Part shown: positions 7,231 through 15,607 of the stretch, piece by piece
How positions within the stretch are numbered: the first letter of the stretch is position 1
Layout: every line of letters starts with the position of its first letter
NCBI GenBank assembly: GCA_016296415.1
Contig: JAEDJH010000016.1
Coordinates: 1-23,763 of the forward strand
Direction: 5' to 3'
From: Clostridia bacterium
GTDB taxonomy: Bacteria > Bacillota > Clostridia > Christensenellales > CAG-138
DNA length: 23,763 bases
Notes under the pieces: generated by a model
Databases searched by the model: none
What the model was told of the DNA's origin: nothing
The model's input: only the letters and a program-made list of their open reading frames with translations
Position numbers and translations under genes: made by a program

Positions 7231-7269
7231 TACCCCGTACCGCCGAATTTCCACTGAGTTTTTCGGGGA

Positions 7270-7300
7270 TTGAAACGCAATTTCGTCCAAACTGTAAAAT
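7270..7300 (+). promoter_or_regulatory. weak promoter candidate for dgt-dnaG-sigA
   Basis: TTGAAA (7270-7275) and TAAAAT (7295-7300) are separated by 19 bp, longer than the preferred 17. It is the best pair seen between the terminator at 7201 and dgt, but it could be fortuitous. Confidence 0.3.
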
Positions 7301-7369
7301 TTCACAAAAAAATAGGATTTTTCCGTTTTTCGCTGAATATTACCTTTATCACAAATAAGGAAGGTCATT

Positions 7370-8392
7370 GTGTTGAATTACGACACCGATGCTGTAAATT
7401 ACAGAAAACATATTGAGGAGCTGGAAAAGGCTGCCCTGTCCCCCTATGCGTCCCTTTCAGCCGAAACGAAGGGCAGGGAGCATCCTATACCTTCGTGCCC
7501 GATAAGAACGGAGTTTTTGAGAGACCGCGACAGAATAATACACTGCAAATCGTTCAGGCGCCTTAAACACAAGACGCAGGTATTTCTTTCCCCCGCCGGC
7601 GATCACTATCGCACAAGGCTCACCCATACGCTTGAGGTTGCTCAGATCGCCCGCACCATATCAAGAGGTCTGCGGCTTAACGAGGACCTGACCGAAGCCA
7701 TTGCTCTCGGTCACGACTTGGGACATACTCCGTTCGGACATGCCGGCGAGCATGTACTGAACAATCTCGTACCGGACGGCTTCGAACATAACAAGCAAAG
7801 CCTGCGTGTGGTAGAAAAGCTTGAAAACGAAGGAAAGGGGCTTAACCTTACATTCGAGGTCAGGGACGGCATTTTGCACCACAAAAAGGATGGCACTCCC
7901 TCCACTCTCGAGGGCGCTGTTGTCAGCCTGTCGGACAGAATAGCCTACCTCAATCATGACATTGACGATGCACTTCGTGCAGGCGTGCTCACCGAAAACG
8001 ATATACCCAAAAGCTGTCTTGAGGTGCTCGGTCAAACGCACGGCAAGCGCATAAACACAATGATACTCGATGTTCTCTCCACCAGCTTTGGCAAACCCAA
8101 AGTAACCATGTCCGGGGAAATAGGCGGGGAATTTGACAAGCTTCGCAAGTTTATGTTTGAGAGGGTTTATCTCAATCCCGATGCAAAACGGGAGGAGAAC
8201 AAGGCAAAGAACGTGGTCGAGCAGCTTTACTGTTACTATCTTACACACATTGATCTTCTTCCGAAAGAGTTTACCATGTACATCGAATCCGACGGTAAGG
8301 AGCGTGTGGCCGCAGACTACATCGCCTGCATGACCGACCGCTATGCGATCAGCACCTACGAATCGCTGTTTGTCCCGAGCGATTGGCATTAA
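7370..8392 (+). CDS. dgt: Deoxyguanosinetriphosphate triphosphohydrolase-like HD protein
   Basis: This 340-aa HD-superfamily dNTP triphosphohydrolase is expected to split dNTPs into nucleoside and tripolyphosphate. The metal residues are readable: H86 (RLTHTLEV), H115-D116 ([11 protein letters not shown]) and D189 (SLSDRIAY). The N-terminal [20 protein letters not shown] is family-typical. The start is a GTG at 7370, 5 nt after AAGGAAGG (7357-7364); the next codon, a TTG, would also fit and changes only one residue. The order dgt, dnaG, sigA recurs in Clostridia and ties nucleotide pool control to replication priming. There are 86 bp to dnaG without a terminator. Confidence 0.92.
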   Translation: MLNYDTDAVNYRKHIEELEKAALSPYASLSAETKGREHPIPSCPIRTEFLRDRDRIIHCKSFRRLKHKTQVFLSPAGDHYRTRLTHTLEVAQIARTISRGLRLNEDLTEAIALGHDLGHTPFGHAGEHVLNNLVPDGFEHNKQSLRVVEKLENEGKGLNLTFEVRDGILHHKKDGTPSTLEGAVVSLSDRIAYLNHDIDDALRAGVLTENDIPKSCLEVLGQTHGKRINTMILDVLSTSFGKPKVTMSGEIGGEFDKLRKFMFERVYLNPDAKREENKAKNVVEQLYCYYLTHIDLLPKEFTMYIESDGKERVAADYIACMTDRYAISTYESLFVPSDWH

Positions 8393-8478
8393 ATTATATT
8401 TTCGCATAAAAAACCGTTTTGCAGGATTTTTGTTTATTTTACAGAATTAAAGATATTAGTCGCAAGGAGGTGTAATCG

Positions 8479-10263
8479 TTGGCAAAGTTTTCAGAAAGCT
8501 GGATGGACGAGCTTCTGCGAAAAAACGATATAGTCTCCGTTGTATCCGATTATGTGCTGCTGTCCCAGGCAGGCCGCAACATGAAGGGGCTTTGTCCCTT
8601 TCACAACGAGAAAACTCCGTCCTTCAGCGTTTCACCCGAAAAAAACGTATATCACTGCTTCGGCTGCAAAGCCGGAGGCGGCGTCATCCAGTTCATAATG
8701 GATATTGAAAAGCTTCAGTACTATGAGGCGGTGGAGTTTTTGGCCCGTCGTGTCAGCATGGAGATTCCGCAGGACGTCGATGATGAAAAGCTGAAGCTCG
8801 AGCGTGCGAAAAAGGAACGCCTGTACAATATCTGCAAGGAAGCGGCGCTGTTTTTCCATAAACAGCTTCTGACCCCCGACGGAGAAAACGCCCGTCAATA
8901 TCTGAAAAAAAGGCTTGTCAACGCAAGAACCGCCACCAGATTCGGGCTCGGCTATGCCCCCGACACATGGGATGCGCTGAGCAATCACCTTTTGGAAAAA
9001 GGCTATAAGGAGCAGGACATAGTCGACTGCAACCTTGCCTATTTTAAAAAAAGCGGCAAAGGAATAATCGACGCCTACCGCAACAAGGTTATTTTCCCCA
9101 TAATCTCGGTGACGGGCAGGATTCTGGCCTTCGGCGCACGCACAATGGATCCCAACGAGCGTCCGAAGTATAAAAATTCTTCAGAAACACCCATATACTC
9201 CAAGGGCAACAACCTTTATGCGCTAAACCTTGCCAAAACGGACAAGCTTTCAGACATAATTATGGTCGAAGGATATATGGACGTCATAAGGCTGCATCAA
9301 AGCGGCATAACGAATGCTGTCGCCTCGCTCGGGACTGCGCTCACCGTAAATCAGGCACGCCTTATCAAGCGGTTTGTCGATACCGTATATATCGCATACG
9401 ACGGCGACTTTGCCGGGCAGAACGCAACGCTGAAAAGCCTCGATATTCTGGCGGCAGAGGGTCTTACCGTCCGCATCATAACCATTCCCAACGGACTTGA
9501 TCCCGATGATTTTGTTTCTGCAAACGGCGGCGAAGCGTTCCTTCAGTTAAAGGACAATGCGGCATCGCTGAACGAATTTAAGCTGAAATTCATCGCCTCC
9601 GCATCCGACCTGAAAACGGACAACGGCCGTGAGGAGTTTGCAAAAAAGGCGTGCAGCTTTGTTGCGACCCTTCCGCCCGTTGAGCGTCCACGGTTTTGCC
9701 GCTATATTGCAAAGCGCACGGGGCTGTCCGTCGAAAGTGTCACCGCACAATGCGAATTGTCCGTTTCCGACGGAAAGAATATCATTCCCACAAAACGGAA
9801 TAATATCAATAAAAAACCTCGTTCGCCAAGGAAGGAGACCTCGGAGCGCCAAAAGCTCGAGCAAATTATTTTGTTCTGTGCGTTAAAATCGTCATCTTGC
9901 CGCTCAACGGTCAAAAATACACCGCTGTATAAGGGCAGTAAGCTCTTTACCTCCCCCATTTTTTCAAAGTGCTTTGAGAAAGCCGTTTCGGAGGGAGTCG
10001 GCGGAGGCGACCTCAACATCGCAGTATTCATGGCCGGCTTGACAAACGAAGAAGCGGAGCTCATATCGCCCATATCCGGGTTTGATTTTGAAAACTGCGA
10101 AACGGTCTTGAATGAATGTCTTGATAATCTGCGAAAGCTTGACATTCAGTCCGAGCTGAAACAACTTACGGAGGCTATCAACGCCGCAAATGCGGATGAG
10201 CGTCCGAAGCTGATATGCCAATATCAATCAATGTTAGCAAAGCTTAACACAAAAGCGAACTAA
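8479..10263 (+). CDS. dnaG: DNA primase
   Basis: DnaG (594 aa) makes RNA primers at the replication fork. The N-terminal CHC2 zinc finger is seen as C39-PF-H42 and C60-FG-C63. The TOPRIM catalytic domain has E264 (MVEGYMDV) and D308/D310 (AYDGDFAG). The C-terminal roughly 150 residues are divergent and would bind the DnaB helicase. The start is TTG at 8479, about 8 nt after a strong AAGGAGGTG (8464-8471), and gives the normal MAKFSESWMDELLRKNDIV N-terminus. It lies 21 bp upstream of sigA, as in the macromolecular-synthesis operon. Confidence 0.97.
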   Translation: MAKFSESWMDELLRKNDIVSVVSDYVLLSQAGRNMKGLCPFHNEKTPSFSVSPEKNVYHCFGCKAGGGVIQFIMDIEKLQYYEAVEFLARRVSMEIPQDVDDEKLKLERAKKERLYNICKEAALFFHKQLLTPDGENARQYLKKRLVNARTATRFGLGYAPDTWDALSNHLLEKGYKEQDIVDCNLAYFKKSGKGIIDAYRNKVIFPIISVTGRILAFGARTMDPNERPKYKNSSETPIYSKGNNLYALNLAKTDKLSDIIMVEGYMDVIRLHQSGITNAVASLGTALTVNQARLIKRFVDTVYIAYDGDFAGQNATLKSLDILAAEGLTVRIITIPNGLDPDDFVSANGGEAFLQLKDNAASLNEFKLKFIASASDLKTDNGREEFAKKACSFVATLPPVERPRFCRYIAKRTGLSVESVTAQCELSVSDGKNIIPTKRNNINKKPRSPRKETSERQKLEQIILFCALKSSSCRSTVKNTPLYKGSKLFTSPIFSKCFEKAVSEGVGGGDLNIAVFMAGLTNEEAELISPISGFDFENCETVLNECLDNLRKLDIQSELKQLTEAINAANADERPKLICQYQSMLAKLNTKAN

Positions 10264-10284
10264 TATATCGAAAGGAAAAACTCA

Positions 10285-11382
10285 ATGGAAAACAAGGAAA
10301 CCACAGCATCCGTAGTCAACGAAAGCAAGATCGACGAGCTTATTGAACGGGGCAAGCGAAAGGGCGTTTTGACCTACAAGGAGATCATGGACACGCTCGA
10401 GGATCTGGAGCTTGAGCCGGAGCAGATCGAGCGTATGTATGACCGCTTTGAGGTCCTGAATGTTGATATCGTCGAAGATACGGCTGCTGAGGAGGTCGAA
10501 CCGATAGAAGACATCAGCCAAATAGAGTCGGAAATCGCCGCCGCAGAGGGCATTGGCGTGGATGACCCCGTAAGAATGTACCTCAAGGAAATAGGCAAGG
10601 TTCCGCTGCTCACCCCCGAAGAAGAAAAAGAGATAGCAACCCGCATGGCCGAGGGCGACGAGGAGGCCAGAAAGCAGCTTGCCGAGGCCAACCTGCGCCT
10701 TGTTGTCAGCGTAGCGAAAAAATACGTCGGCAAGGGCTTGCTTTTCCTTGACCTCATTCAGGAGGGCAATCTCGGTTTGATAAAAGCCGTTGAGAAGTTC
10801 GATTACAGGAAGGGTTATAAGTTCTCCACCTATGCTACGTGGTGGATACGTCAGGCTATCACAAGAGCGATCGCCGATCAGGCAAGGACGATAAGGATCC
10901 CCGTTCACATGGTCGAAACCATAAACAAGCTCATTCGCTGCCAGCGCCAGCTCGTTCAGGATTTAGGACGTGAGCCGAGGCCCGAGGAAATAGCGCAGGA
11001 GATGGGCATAAGCGTTGAAAAGGTTCGCGAGATAAAGAAGGTTGCACAGGAACCCGTTTCGCTGGAAACCCCAATCGGTGAGGAGGAGGACAGCCATCTC
11101 GGCGACTTTATCCCCGATGACGACGCCCCCGCCCCCGCAGAGGTTGCCTCGTTCACACTTTTGCGTGAGCAGCTCATGGAAGTACTGGATACGCTCAACC
11201 CGAGAGAAGAAATGGTGCTTCGTCTGAGGTTTGGTCTTGACGACGGCAAAACCCGTACCCTTGAGGAGGTCGGTCGTGAATTCAAGGTCACAAGGGAGCG
11301 CATCCGCCAAATCGAGGCAAAGGCACTCAGAAAGCTTCGCCACCCGAGCAGAAGCAAAAAGCTTCGTGATTTTTTGGAGTGA
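10285..11382 (+). CDS. sigA: RNA polymerase primary sigma factor SigA/RpoD
   Basis: The 365-aa primary sigma-70 factor has region 1.1 (about 10-55), region 1.2 ([18 protein letters not shown], 93-110), region 2 ([32 protein letters not shown] for -10 recognition and melting, 176-195), region 3 (about 205-285) and region 4 ([20 protein letters not shown] for the -35, 325-344). The acidic stretch between 1.1 and 1.2 is shorter than in E. coli, as in Firmicutes. AAAGGA lies before the ATG at 10285. The gene is the last of the dgt-dnaG-sigA unit and is followed by the terminator at 11413. The good TTGNNN-17-TATAAT promoters elsewhere in the window fit this factor. Confidence 0.97.
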   Translation: MENKETTASVVNESKIDELIERGKRKGVLTYKEIMDTLEDLELEPEQIERMYDRFEVLNVDIVEDTAAEEVEPIEDISQIESEIAAAEGIGVDDPVRMYLKEIGKVPLLTPEEEKEIATRMAEGDEEARKQLAEANLRLVVSVAKKYVGKGLLFLDLIQEGNLGLIKAVEKFDYRKGYKFSTYATWWIRQAITRAIADQARTIRIPVHMVETINKLIRCQRQLVQDLGREPRPEEIAQEMGISVEKVREIKKVAQEPVSLETPIGEEEDSHLGDFIPDDDAPAPAEVASFTLLREQLMEVLDTLNPREEMVLRLRFGLDDGKTRTLEEVGREFKVTRERIRQIEAKALRKLRHPSRSKKLRDFLE

Positions 11383-11412
11383 TAATAAGGGATACAAGCG
11401 ATAACGGCAGAT

Positions 11413-11440
11413 AAAAAAGCCCCCGCTATGCGGGGGCTTT
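11413..11440. terminator. bidirectional rho-independent terminator between sigA and the aminotransferase
   Basis: GCCCCCGC (11419-11426) and GCGGGGGC (11430-11437) form an 8-bp GC stem with a TAT loop. It is flanked by AAAAAA on the left and TTT on the right, so it can stop transcripts from both convergent genes. The minus-strand U tract is the stronger. Confidence 0.9.
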
Positions 11441-11451
11441 CATCACTTTAA

Positions 11452-12720
11452 TCAGCGTGCGGTCAGTTTTTCGAGTGCCGCAAGTCTCAGACAGATGCAG
11501 AATACGTCCATTGCAGACTTGAGCTCCGCTTCGGTCGGGAAGCTCGGGGCTATCCTCAGGTTGCTGTCGTTGGGATCGTTACCCTCGGGGTAGGTCGCTC
11601 CGGCATTGGTCATTATAAGTCCGGCCTCCTTGCACAGAGCATGAATGCGCTTTGCACAGCCGTTCATTGCATAAAGGCTTACAAAGTAGCCGCCCTTGGG
11701 ATTGTGCCATCTTGCAATGCCGAGGGGCGCAATTCTCTCGTTGAGCGTATTTACAACCGCATCAAACTTAGGCTTCATTATTGCGGCGTGTTTTTTCATA
11801 AACTCGATAACATTTGCCCTGTCCTTCAGGAAGCGAACGTGACGGGTCTGATTGACCTTATCATAGCTGATAAGCTGTGCGCCGAGGAGCTTTTTCATAT
11901 ATGCCATATTGGCCTCGCTCGCTGCAAAGCAGGCCACGCCGGCACCGGGGAGGGTTATTTTAGACGTGGAGGCAAACTCAAAAGGCATATCCTCGTTTCC
12001 GTATTTTGCACACTCGTCGAATATGTTCTTGAACGGTACGAACTCGCCGTCAAACTCATGGACACAGTACGCATTGTCCCACATGAGGATGAAGTCCTTT
12101 GCGGCGGGCTTCATGGAAGCAAGGCGATCGATAACTTTATCGGAATAGATTATTCCATCGGGATTGGAATACTTCGGAACGCACCAAATGCCCTTTACGT
12201 CGGCGTCCTTGATATACTCCTCGACCATGTCCATGTCGGGGCCTTCGTCGGTCATCGGGATCGGGATAAGCTCCATGCCGAAGGACTTGGAGATGGTAAA
12301 ATGCCTGTCGTAGCCGGGGCAGGGACAGAGGAACTTCACCTTGTCGAGCTTTGCCCAGGGCTTTTCGCTGTGCAGCATACCATGCGTGTATGCCTTTGCG
12401 ATGGTGTCGTACATAAGCGTAAGGCTTGAGCTTCCGCCCGCAAACACCTGCTCGAGCCGGACGCCGAGTATATCCGCAAACATACGTCTGCACTCCACCA
12501 TTCCGTCAAGTATACCGTAGTTCCTGCAATCGACGCCTTCGCTCATATAGTCGAAGGGCATGTTCAGCAACTCGTTTGACAGGTCGAGCTGAGCCTTCGA
12601 GGGCTTGCCGCGGGACATATCAAGCTTCATACCAGCTTTTTTGATCTCCTCGTACTCCTTTCTAACGGAGCTGTATTCGAGATCGAGTTCTTGAGCCGTC
12701 ATCTGTAAATAAGATTTCAT
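11452..12720 (-). CDS. Aminotran_MocR-type PLP aminotransferase (probable aspartate aminotransferase)
   Basis: This 422-aa fold-type I aminotransferase is of the Pfam Aminotran_MocR type, whose mycobacterial member Rv3722c is an aspartate aminotransferase. Visible residues are N186-P187 (KYSNPDGI), D215 and Y218 (MWDNAYCVHEFDG) and the PLP Schiff-base lysine K254 (ASTSKITLPGAG). The N-terminal MSRGKPSKAQLDLS is typical of this family. The start at 12720 is supported by GGAGG and AAAGG upstream and by the promoter at 12755-12783, which excludes the longer frame from 12774. It stands alone, convergent with sigA and divergent from the sirtuin. The substrate is inferred from family only. Confidence 0.85.
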   Translation of the reverse strand: MKSYLQMTAQELDLEYSSVRKEYEEIKKAGMKLDMSRGKPSKAQLDLSNELLNMPFDYMSEGVDCRNYGILDGMVECRRMFADILGVRLEQVFAGGSSSLTLMYDTIAKAYTHGMLHSEKPWAKLDKVKFLCPCPGYDRHFTISKSFGMELIPIPMTDEGPDMDMVEEYIKDADVKGIWCVPKYSNPDGIIYSDKVIDRLASMKPAAKDFILMWDNAYCVHEFDGEFVPFKNIFDECAKYGNEDMPFEFASTSKITLPGAGVACFAASEANMAYMKKLLGAQLISYDKVNQTRHVRFLKDRANVIEFMKKHAAIMKPKFDAVVNTLNERIAPLGIARWHNPKGGYFVSLYAMNGCAKRIHALCKEAGLIMTNAGATYPEGNDPNDSNLRIAPSFPTEAELKSAMDVFCICLRLAALEKLTAR

Positions 12721-12754
12721 ATTGCCTTTTTCCTCCGAAATATTTTCTAAATTC

Positions 12755-12783
12755 ATTTTGCGACAAAAACGCATTTAAGTCAA
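12755..12783 (-). promoter_or_regulatory. sigma-A promoter for the aminotransferase
   Basis: On the minus strand TTGACT (12778-12783), a 17-bp spacer, then CAAAAT (12755-12760). Transcription would begin near 12748, upstream of the GGAGG at 12732-12736 and the ATG at 12720. Confidence 0.6.
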
Positions 12784-12810
12784 TAGACAGAAAAATATAT
12801 ACCAAAATGC

Positions 12811-12838
12811 TTTCAAATTTCGCCCGGTTTGTTATAAT
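12811..12838 (+). promoter_or_regulatory. sigma-A promoter for the sirtuin operon
   Basis: A perfect TATAAT (12833-12838) has a weak TTTCAA (12811-12816) at 16 bp. It lies 27 bp upstream of the sirtuin ATG and is followed by a CGGAGG Shine-Dalgarno. Confidence 0.55.
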
Positions 12839-12865
12839 AGAAGGACAATATCGGAGGAAATCGGC

Positions 12866-13594
12866 ATGACAGAAAAGCTGAAAAAGTGGATAAACGAGTC
12901 GGACAGCATCGTCTTCTTCGGGGGTGCGGGCGTATCATGCGAAAGCGGCATTCCCGACTTCAGAAGCAAGGACGGCGTGTTCGATGTGATAAGAAAATTC
13001 GGCTACTCACCCGAGGAGCTTTTGAGTGTGAAGTTTTTTCACCGCAATCCCGCCGTTTTCTTTGAATACTACCGCAAGACGCTCTCTAAGACCGGCTTTT
13101 TCCCAAACCCTGCGCACCTCGCCCTCGCATCACTGGAGCGAAGCGGAAAGCTCAAATGCGTGATCACCCAAAACGTGGACAATCTGCACCAGATGGCGGG
13201 AAGCCGCTGCGTATATGAGCTGCACGGTTCCGCGTACAGAAATTACTGCACAAAATGCGGCAAATTCCACAGCATAGATTTTATCAACACCACATTCCCC
13301 GTGCCGCTTTGCGAGTGCGGCGGAACGGTAAAGCCCGACGTCGTGCTGTACGGCGAACCGCTCGATGAGGAGGTATTCGGGGAAGCTGTACGGCAGGTGT
13401 CGAGGGCGGATATGCTCATCGTCGGCGGCACTTCGCTTTCCGTCTATCCGGCTGCCTCGATAATCAGGTATTACAGGGGCAATAGGCTCGTTTTGATAAA
13501 CAAGGACTCAACACCATACGACAATTACGCCGACCTTCTGATACACGACAGTATCGGCTTGGTTCTAGGCAGGGCGGTAAACACAGATGAATAA
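12866..13594 (+). CDS. Sirtuin NAD-dependent protein deacylase (SIR2 family)
   Basis: This 242-aa sirtuin would remove acyl groups from protein lysines using NAD, giving nicotinamide and O-acyl-ADP-ribose. The Rossmann motif is [15 protein letters not shown] (19-33; G20-A-G22, D31, R33). The nicotinamide site is TQNVDNLHQ (101-109), and the catalytic His is H120 (ELHGS). The zinc ligands are C128, C131, C149 and C151, the second pair spaced C-x-C. The cofactor-binding [10 protein letters not shown] is at 187-196. All catalytic residues are intact. The ATG follows CGGAGG. Its stop is overlapped for 8 nt by the start of the next gene, indicating translational coupling. Deacetylase versus longer-chain deacylase activity cannot be told from sequence. 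Confidence 0.93.
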   Translation: MTEKLKKWINESDSIVFFGGAGVSCESGIPDFRSKDGVFDVIRKFGYSPEELLSVKFFHRNPAVFFEYYRKTLSKTGFFPNPAHLALASLERSGKLKCVITQNVDNLHQMAGSRCVYELHGSAYRNYCTKCGKFHSIDFINTTFPVPLCECGGTVKPDVVLYGEPLDEEVFGEAVRQVSRADMLIVGGTSLSVYPAASIIRYYRGNRLVLINKDSTPYDNYADLLIHDSIGLVLGRAVNTDE

Positions 13595-14072
13595 CGAATA
13601 TATTGAAAACCAAGGCAAGTGCCTCTATTCCTCCCTGCAATGGGGCAAACACAGCAACACGGCAAACAGCGGCTGCGGCTGGATCTCCGTATATAACATC
13701 ATCCACTCAAAATACCCCGAAGTAACCCCGACGGAGGTATTCGACGAGCTTAAGGAAAATGCTCCCCTGTTAGGCGGTCGTCTCGGCTCAAAGCCGTGGA
13801 AGCTTGCAAAATGCTTGCGAAAATATGGGTTCAAAGCCCGAATCAGACTTTTCAAGCGTTTCGTTTCGCCGGACTGCTTCGGTTTGATTTTCCTCTATAT
13901 GTACACCAAGCCCCGATTCGGCGCACATTATGTCGCCGCAACAAACGTCGATAACGCCGTATTTTTGGGGCATAACTGTACCATACTGAAAAAGCCGTCA
14001 TCCACAGACGATTACTGTGCGCTGTTAAAGCGTCATAAAATACGACTTCTGCTTTTAATCGAAGTAAAATGA
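13587..14072 (+). CDS. Small papain/C39-like cysteine peptidase-fold protein, unknown function
   Basis: I do not recognise a named family for this 161-aa protein. It has the layout of a minimal papain-like or C39-like fold: a Cys in NSGCGWISVYNII (C30, at the start of a predicted helix), then a late His in GAHYVAATNVDN (H114) followed by D122/N123, the usual Cys-His-Asp/Asn order. No signal peptide or membrane segment is visible, so it should be cytosolic. Its ATG lies inside the sirtuin's last codons (8-nt overlap) with only a weak upstream GGCAGGGCGG, so its translation probably depends on the sirtuin. That linkage suggests a joint role, but enzyme activity is inference; it could be a non-catalytic homologue. 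Confidence 0.6.
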   Translation: MNNEYIENQGKCLYSSLQWGKHSNTANSGCGWISVYNIIHSKYPEVTPTEVFDELKENAPLLGGRLGSKPWKLAKCLRKYGFKARIRLFKRFVSPDCFGLIFLYMYTKPRFGAHYVAATNVDNAVFLGHNCTILKKPSSTDDYCALLKRHKIRLLLLIEVK

Positions 14073-14122
14073 CCGTTTGCTCCCCAAAACCGAATTAATG
14101 TATTTATTATTTAATAATTTGT

Positions 14123-14151
14123 TTGCAAATAGCCAAACAATAGTATATAAT
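14123..14151 (+). promoter_or_regulatory. sigma-A promoter for the zinc-ribbon membrane protein
   Basis: TTGCAA (14123-14128), a 17-bp spacer, then a perfect TATAAT (14146-14151). The ATG at 14182 follows after a GGAGG at 14169-14173. Confidence 0.7.
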
Positions 14152-14181
14152 AAACCCAACAAATTGACGGAGGTTAATTAT

Positions 14182-14673
14182 ATGGCAAACTGTCCAAATT
14201 GCGGTCAATTCAATAACGAAGGGCAAAAATTTTGCACTGCCTGCGGAACTCCCCTCGAAGTGCAAGCTCCTGCCCAACCCGTAAACAACGCTCCTTACGA
14301 GGCTGCCGCACAGCAACCCGTAAACAATGCGTACACTGCACCCAACCAGGCACCGCAGGGTCAGACGTATTCTCAGCCCGTTTACGCCGCACCCGTTGCT
14401 CCCGTGGTTGATGAATCCAAAAAGCCCCTCAGCGTAGGCGGATTTGTGGGAACGATGCTGCTTGGCTGCATACCTCTTGTTGGGTTAATATGCATGATCG
14501 TCTTTGCTTGTGGCGCAGTAAAGAATGTAAATCGCCAAAATTATGCAAGAGCATGGCTCATAATGATGGCAATTTCAATTGCACTCGGTATCGTGCTATC
14601 CATCGTTATCATTGCCGTCGGCGCCAGCTTTATGTCGGAGATCTCCCCCGGCTTCTTCTACGATATGTATTAA
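14182..14673 (+). CDS. Zinc-ribbon membrane protein with Pro/Ala/Gln-rich linker
   Basis: This 163-aa protein begins with a zinc ribbon, CPNC (C4, C7) and CTAC (C18, C21). A low-complexity linker rich in Pro, Ala, Gln and Asn (about 25-85) follows. Two hydrophobic segments come next, about 90-115 (GGFVGTMLLGCIPLVGLICM) and 125-150 (AWLIMMAISIALGIVLSIVI), and the tail is short. The Cys-rich end is expected to be cytosolic. The two-helix region resembles small clostridial membrane proteins of unknown role; I assign no function. The start at 14182 is chosen from GGAGG at 14169-14173 and the promoter at 14123-14151; a longer frame from 14077 would start upstream of that promoter. Confidence 0.8.
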   Translation: MANCPNCGQFNNEGQKFCTACGTPLEVQAPAQPVNNAPYEAAAQQPVNNAYTAPNQAPQGQTYSQPVYAAPVAPVVDESKKPLSVGGFVGTMLLGCIPLVGLICMIVFACGAVKNVNRQNYARAWLIMMAISIALGIVLSIVIIAVGASFMSEISPGFFYDMY

Positions 14674-14707
14674 GACCGAAGTTTAATTTTACAGCAGCAT
14701 AAGCAAG

Positions 14708-14744
14708 GGCGGGAATTTGGCAAGGGTCGGATTCCCGCCTTTTC
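14708..14744 (+). terminator. rho-independent terminator after the zinc-ribbon gene
   Basis: GGCGGGAAT (14708-14716) pairs perfectly with ATTCCCGCC (14731-14739) across a 14-nt loop and is followed by TTTTCT. Confidence 0.75.
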
Positions 14745-14753
14745 TGCGCAAGC

Positions 14754-14780
14754 AAAAACGGCGCTCCTTAGGAAACGCCG
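14754..14780 (-). terminator. rho-independent terminator of the rnf operon
   Basis: Read on the minus strand, CGGCG plus wobble and AT pairs form a roughly 9-bp stem with a CTAA loop (14759-14780), followed by TTTTT (14754-14758). It lies 20 bp beyond the rnfB stop. Confidence 0.7.
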
Positions 14781-14799
14781 CTTCATTAAGCCGGAAGGC

Positions 14800-15594
14800 T
14801 TATCTGTACTCTATGCACTTTCTCGGACAGACAGCCGCACACTTGCCGCAGCGTGTACACTTGGTGTAATCAATTCGTGCACTGCCGTCAACAACCTTAA
14901 TTGCGTCCGTCTCACACTCCTTCTCGCAGCGCTTGCAGCCTATGCACGCCATCATGCAGACCGCAACCGCCGCACGTCCGACGTCCTTATTGCGGCACTT
15001 CACCACCGTATTTGCCGATATGGGCAAAAGCTCTATCGCACTTCTCGGGCAGGCTTCCACACATGCGCCGCATCCGCCGCACTTTTGGGTATCAATTTCA
15101 GCGATTCCGTTGGAGATTTTTATTGCGCCAAACGAGCATTTTGTCACACAGTCGCCCAAGCCGATGCAGGAATAGACGCACTGTTTGGGACCTCCGGCAA
15201 GTCCTGCCGCTGCGCGGCAGCTGCTCAAACCCTCGTAAGCGTATCTGTCCTTTGCCACCGCACGGGTGCCGAGGCACAGCAGGGTTGCAACTTTTTTCTC
15301 GCTGTATTCAACGCTTACGCCCAATATCTCTCCTATTCTTTCCGCTGCGGCAGCTCCGCCCGGAGGACAGCCGTTAGGCTTTGCCTCGCCCGCCACGACC
15401 GCTGCGGCAAACGCATCACAGCCCGAAAAACCGCAGGCGCCGCAGTTTGCTCCGCCAAGGCACTCTCTTACCCGTTCCACCCTTTCATCGGTTTCAACAT
15501 GAAACTTCTTTGAGGCGATGCCGAGTATTACGCCGAATATGGCCCCTATACAGCCAAGTATGGCTATAGCTATTAATATTGAAACATAATCCAT
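14800..15594 (-). CDS. rnfB: Rnf complex iron-sulfur subunit RnfB
   Basis: RnfB (264 aa) is the entry point for ferredoxin electrons in the Rnf ferredoxin:NAD+ oxidoreductase. One N-terminal membrane helix (about 4-26) anchors it. A four-Cys cluster follows (C51, C54, C59, C76 in ANCGACGFSGC), then four Cys-rich motifs: C139/C143/C149/C153, C172/C175/C178/C182, C217/C220/C223/C227 and C246/C249/C252/C256. Such a polyferredoxin carries several [4Fe-4S] clusters. The ATG at 15594 follows GGAGGG by about 7 nt; the frame extends to 15639 but without family similarity. It is the last gene of rnfCDGEAB, 13 bp after rnfA, and is followed by a terminator. Confidence 0.95.
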   Translation of the reverse strand: MDYVSILIAIAILGCIGAIFGVILGIASKKFHVETDERVERVRECLGGANCGACGFSGCDAFAAAVVAGEAKPNGCPPGGAAAAERIGEILGVSVEYSEKKVATLLCLGTRAVAKDRYAYEGLSSCRAAAGLAGGPKQCVYSCIGLGDCVTKCSFGAIKISNGIAEIDTQKCGGCGACVEACPRSAIELLPISANTVVKCRNKDVGRAAVAVCMMACIGCKRCEKECETDAIKVVDGSARIDYTKCTRCGKCAAVCPRKCIEYR

Positions 15595-15607
15595 ATCGTT
15601 CCCTCCG

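Noticed and set aside
12721..12774. 18-residue extension of the aminotransferase
   Set aside because: Those starts fall in or upstream of the -10 element, while the ATG at 12720 follows GGAGG.
14088..14122. AT-only palindrome as a terminator of the sirtuin operon
   Set aside because: The inverted repeat lacks GC pairs and a clear T tract, so it is too weak to call.
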